9,599 nt of DNA from Alcaligenaceae bacterium (GTDB taxonomy: Bacteria; Pseudomonadota; Gammaproteobacteria; Burkholderiales; Burkholderiaceae_B), in the NCBI GenBank assembly GCA_012511095.1, contig JAAZGT010000253.1:1-9599 (forward strand), read 5' to 3'. Below, one piece after another: positions 7,518 through 9,599 of the stretch. The notes beneath the pieces were generated by a model that searched no databases, had not been told where the DNA came from, and was given only the letters and a program-made list of their open reading frames with translations. A program made the translations under genes and the position numbers. Within the stretch, counting starts at the first letter, position 1, and each line of letters starts with the position of its first letter.

Positions 7518-8024
7518 ATGAGCAAGTATTCTCAAGAGCAAATTGATCGCCTAGTAGATGGCACCTTAGATTGGGATACCACCTTCCGCATGCTTGCCAT
7601 GCCTAAGGATAAAGAGCGCTTTGAAATGTATGTCAAAGCATTGCAAGAAAAGACCGGCATGAAGGATGAGATTGTCCTGCCTTTAGGTCCACATTTATAT
7701 ATTGTCAGCGATGCTGATACACATGAGTGGGTTACCAAGTGTGATTGTGGCTTTAACTATGGTGACTATCGTGAAAACTGGAAGCTTAACGCAGTAGTTT
7801 ATGTTCGCGATAACTTAGAGGCGATGACGGAGGTTTATCCTGAATTAATGGCACCATGTACTGATTGGCAGGTATTTAGGGAGTATTATTGTCCAAATTG
7901 TGGCATCATGCACTCGGTTGAGGCACCTACCCCTTGGTATCCAGTGATTCATGACTTTGAGCCTGATATCGAAACTTATTATAAAGAGTGGTTAGGTAAG
8001 CCTTTGCCAGGAAGAAAAGGATAG
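7518..8024 (+). CDS. acxC: AcxC, acetone carboxylase gamma subunit
   Basis: This is the small subunit of the (alpha-beta-gamma)2 acetone carboxylase. Its 168 residues match the size of the Xanthobacter gamma subunit. It has no relatives among simple hydantoinases, so its presence distinguishes acetone carboxylase from hydantoinase or oxoprolinase. Visible features are KCDCGFNYGDYRENWK with C75 and C77, and YYCPNCGIMHSVEAP with C125 and C128. Together they look like a four-cysteine zinc knuckle, probably structural; C114 is an additional cysteine. No signal peptide or membrane segment is seen. The start is ATG 7518 with GGAG 6 nt upstream. It follows the acxB-acxC hairpin and precedes the rpoN-like gene by 103 nt. 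Confidence 0.92.
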   Translation: MSKYSQEQIDRLVDGTLDWDTTFRMLAMPKDKERFEMYVKALQEKTGMKDEIVLPLGPHLYIVSDADTHEWVTKCDCGFNYGDYRENWKLNAVVYVRDNLEAMTEVYPELMAPCTDWQVFREYYCPNCGIMHSVEAPTPWYPVIHDFEPDIETYYKEWLGKPLPGRKG

Positions 8025-8051
8025 CTAATTAACTTATTAATATTTTTTGTT

Positions 8052-8078
8052 GCCCACAGGGTTTGAGGCCTTGTGGGC
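8052..8078 (+). other. Hairpin between acxC and the rpoN-like gene
   Basis: GCCCACAGG (8052-8060) pairs with CCTTGTGGGC (8069-8078) with one bulged T and an 8-nt loop. The T-run (8043-8048) is on the 5' side and nothing U-rich follows, so it does not look like an intrinsic terminator on either strand. It may mark the end of stable acx message and reduce expression of the next gene. I see no convincing separate promoter in the 103-nt gap. Confidence 0.55.
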
Positions 8079-8127
8079 GCAATCGTTTCAACTTCTGTAA
8101 TAAAAAGCAGTATATAAAGGGGGTGGT

Positions 8128-9432
8128 ATGACCCGATTTAATATGCGCTATGACACACGACAAGCGCAGATACAAAATAAATACCTTCGCCAGCAAAGCC
8201 GTTTTATGCAGTTAGCGAGTGTGGAGCTATTACAAGAGTTACAGCAGATAGCGGAGCATAATCTTGCTATAGATTATGAGCCTCCACTTGCGTTGCTTGC
8301 TGATTATGCCTTTCCAGAAAATGCCCAAAGTGAGGAAAGTCTATTGGCGCAGATGCAAGCTAGACTTGAGGCGATGGAGGGTGACCGCAGAAAGCTTAAG
8401 CTAATGGTTGTGCTTTTGCAGTCCTTAGAGGCTGATGGCTTTTTGCGCACACCGCTTAAAGAGATTCTGTCTTGGATCAAAGACCAAAAGGCATTGGCTG
8501 ATTGGGCTGCTACAGTGACTGTGAATGAGTTGGAGCATGCTTTGCAACATTTACAACGCTTAGGGCCGGCTGGTATGGCAGCCCGTTCATTACAAGAGTG
8601 TTGGATCTTACAATTGCAATCCATCGAAACTCAAGAGCCATGTACTGCCTTGGCTTTAAGGTTGTGCCAAGAGCATTGGGATATGCTCATTAAACGAGAC
8701 TTTGAGTCTATTAAACAGGTGCTCATAATTAATCAGACAGAGTTAGATCAATTGTTGTCTTATTTACGTGCTTTGCGTACCAAGATAGAGATGCAAGCGC
8801 AAGATGATCGCATGTTTCACGTCGTGCCAGATATTTTATTAGAGCAGCGCGATGGAAAATGGCATGCTTACTTAAACGATCAGTTGATACCAACATTGAA
8901 TATCTCCCAAGTCACATGTATCAAAGCGGATATCGATGAGGCAGAGCAGCTATTGGGTCATTTAGCTTATCGTTATAAAAATTTATTAGCCCTAGCTCAG
9001 GCCATGGTGGAGCATCAACAAGATTGGTTAGATCATGGTGAGGGTCACTTAAAGCCTTTAAACTTGGAAATGTTGGCTGAGGCATTATCTTTACATACCT
9101 CCACCATTTCTAGGTTATGCAATCAAAAGTACATACAAACGCCCTTTGGTACCTATCCCTTAGCTGAGATGTTAGCGACTGCAGTGACTCAGCCGGCAGT
9201 TCAGAGTGTCGAGTCCGTAGCAACACCAGCGCCAGCACCTGCTACTGTGTCAACAGATTTTGTAAAGTTGCGTTTACGTGAGTTGGTTACTGAAGAGGAT
9301 ACTGCCGAGCCTTATAGTGATGAGCAGTTAAGTAATTTATTAGCTCAAGAGGGAATAAAGATATCTAGGCGTACGGTAAGTAAATATAGAGATATATTAT
9401 GTATTCCGTCCTCATATCAGCGCAAAAACTAA
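8128..9432 (+). CDS. rpoN: RpoN-like RNA polymerase sigma-54 factor, compact and diverged
   Basis: Sigma-54 directs core RNA polymerase to -24/-12 promoters and needs an AAA+ activator to open DNA. The 434 residues are shorter than the usual 470-500. Region I is present at about 12-51 (FMQLASVELLQELQQIAEHN) but lacks the NPLLE ending normal for the family. Region II is nearly absent. The core-binding segment includes LGPAGMAARSLQEC (145 onward, normally DPPGVGARDL) and KRDFESI, while the usual DPRPG after the helix near 216 is replaced by RTKIE. The helix-turn-helix LAEALSLHTSTISRL begins at 316. An Ala/Pro linker (353-375) leads to the RpoN box SRRTVSKYRD at 413-422, nearly consensus ARRTVAKYRE. 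DNA recognition therefore looks intact. The start ATG has AAGGGGG 4 nt upstream. It follows acxC on the same strand, away from the usual lptB-rpoN-hpf-ptsN neighbourhood. Function as a sigma factor is likely but untested. Confidence 0.88.
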   Translation: MTRFNMRYDTRQAQIQNKYLRQQSRFMQLASVELLQELQQIAEHNLAIDYEPPLALLADYAFPENAQSEESLLAQMQARLEAMEGDRRKLKLMVVLLQSLEADGFLRTPLKEILSWIKDQKALADWAATVTVNELEHALQHLQRLGPAGMAARSLQECWILQLQSIETQEPCTALALRLCQEHWDMLIKRDFESIKQVLIINQTELDQLLSYLRALRTKIEMQAQDDRMFHVVPDILLEQRDGKWHAYLNDQLIPTLNISQVTCIKADIDEAEQLLGHLAYRYKNLLALAQAMVEHQQDWLDHGEGHLKPLNLEMLAEALSLHTSTISRLCNQKYIQTPFGTYPLAEMLATAVTQPAVQSVESVATPAPAPATVSTDFVKLRLRELVTEEDTAEPYSDEQLSNLLAQEGIKISRRTVSKYRDILCIPSSYQRKN

Positions 9433-9444
9433 TGACTATTAGTT
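9427..9444 (+). other. Hairpin overlapping the rpoN-like stop codon
   Basis: AACTAAT (9427-9433) and ATTAGTT (9438-9444) are perfect inverted repeats around a 4-nt loop, and the stop TAA lies in the left arm. The stem is AT-rich and no U-tract follows, so termination here is uncertain. It may simply mark the end of the message. Confidence 0.35.
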
Positions 9445-9528
9445 GAGGCGCGCGGTGAAGATCTGGTATTTAAGCTCGATTGCCGCTAGCTGGGCAATGT
9501 GTTTGACATCTTGATTTGATAAAGACAT
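9439..9528 (-). pseudogene. Truncated duplicate of the gatC 5' end
   Basis: On the minus strand from ATG 9528 the first 18 codons are identical to those of gatC at 1-95 (MSLSNQDVKHIAQLAAIE). The homology then breaks at 9474, and the frame runs through 11 unrelated codons to TAA at 9439. It cannot encode functional GatC. It is the leftover of the gatC start on the far side of the inserted acx-rpoN cassette. A promoter further right, outside the window, may still transcribe it toward the rpoN-like gene. Confidence 0.85.
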
Positions 9529-9599
9529 AGATTGTTTTTGTAAATAGTTGGTGCTTGGGTCAAATGCATGGATGTTACATCTTTGAATTTGAAGCCCAA
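9474..9599 (+). repeat. Right copy of the direct repeat flanking the acx-rpoN cassette
   Basis: Positions 9474-9560 are identical to 41-127. From 9561 to the window end the sequence stays alignable to 128-163 but with many substitutions and a 2-nt length change. The junction with cassette DNA is sharp at 9473/9474, inside gatC codon 19. This copy probably leads into the gene that originally neighboured gatC, which is not in view. Confidence 0.9.

Noticed and set aside
8041..8078. Intrinsic terminator after acxC
   Set aside because: The T-run lies before the stem rather than after it, and the complementary strand gives A residues, so it is not a Rho-independent terminator in either direction.
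8304..8624. Minus-strand open frame of 106 codons inside the rpoN-like gene
   Set aside because: It is a Cys/Ser-rich shadow of the sigma-54 coding frame without supporting signals.
1..9599. CRISPR array, tRNA, rRNA, insertion sequence or phage genes
   Set aside because: I found no regularly spaced repeats, cloverleaf-like segments, transposase or integrase motifs. The only long repeat is the gatC-start pair.

Overview
The window holds a complete acetone-carboxylase locus placed directly upstream of gatC. It suggests a beta- (or possibly gamma-) proteobacterium of moderate to low GC; an AT-leaning member of the Alcaligenaceae would fit, but the sequence does not prove this. The basis is the GatC N-terminus, the AcxR/AcxABC family relationships, the sigma-54 control and the Leu-TTA-rich codon use.

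Layout. Positions 1-95 are the 5' end of gatC (minus strand). Positions 96-443 are non-coding and carry a plausible gatC promoter. acxR (444-2426, minus) encodes a GAF/AAA+/Fis-type activator of sigma-54 RNA polymerase. A 496-bp divergent regulatory region follows. It contains a perfect -24/-12 promoter at 2769-2784 (TGGCACG-N4-TTGCA) facing the carboxylase genes, plus a perfect 10-bp palindrome upstream that could be an activator site. acxA (beta), acxB (alpha) and acxC (gamma) run from 2923 to 8024 in the order known from Xanthobacter. Hairpins sit in the acxB-acxC gap and after acxC. Next comes a compact, diverged rpoN-like gene for sigma-54 (8128-9432), and then a second, truncated copy of the gatC 5' end with its upstream DNA (from 9474 to the window end).

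How the parts fit. AcxABC should carboxylate acetone to acetoacetate using ATP and bicarbonate. AcxR probably senses acetone or a related small alcohol/ketone and activates the -24/-12 promoter. Unusually, the sigma factor needed to read that promoter is encoded as the last gene of the same cluster, so the locus looks like a self-contained sigma-54 regulon: activator, promoter, structural genes and sigma factor.

The cluster is bracketed by direct repeats made of the gatC start. They match perfectly over 87 bp (41-127 and 9474-9560), then diverge while staying recognisably homologous to the window edge. This indicates that a roughly 9.4-kb cassette entered at the gatC 5' end, leaving one intact gatC start on the left and a broken fragment on the right. 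No integrase or transposase is visible, so the mechanism (homologous recombination or a vanished element) is open.
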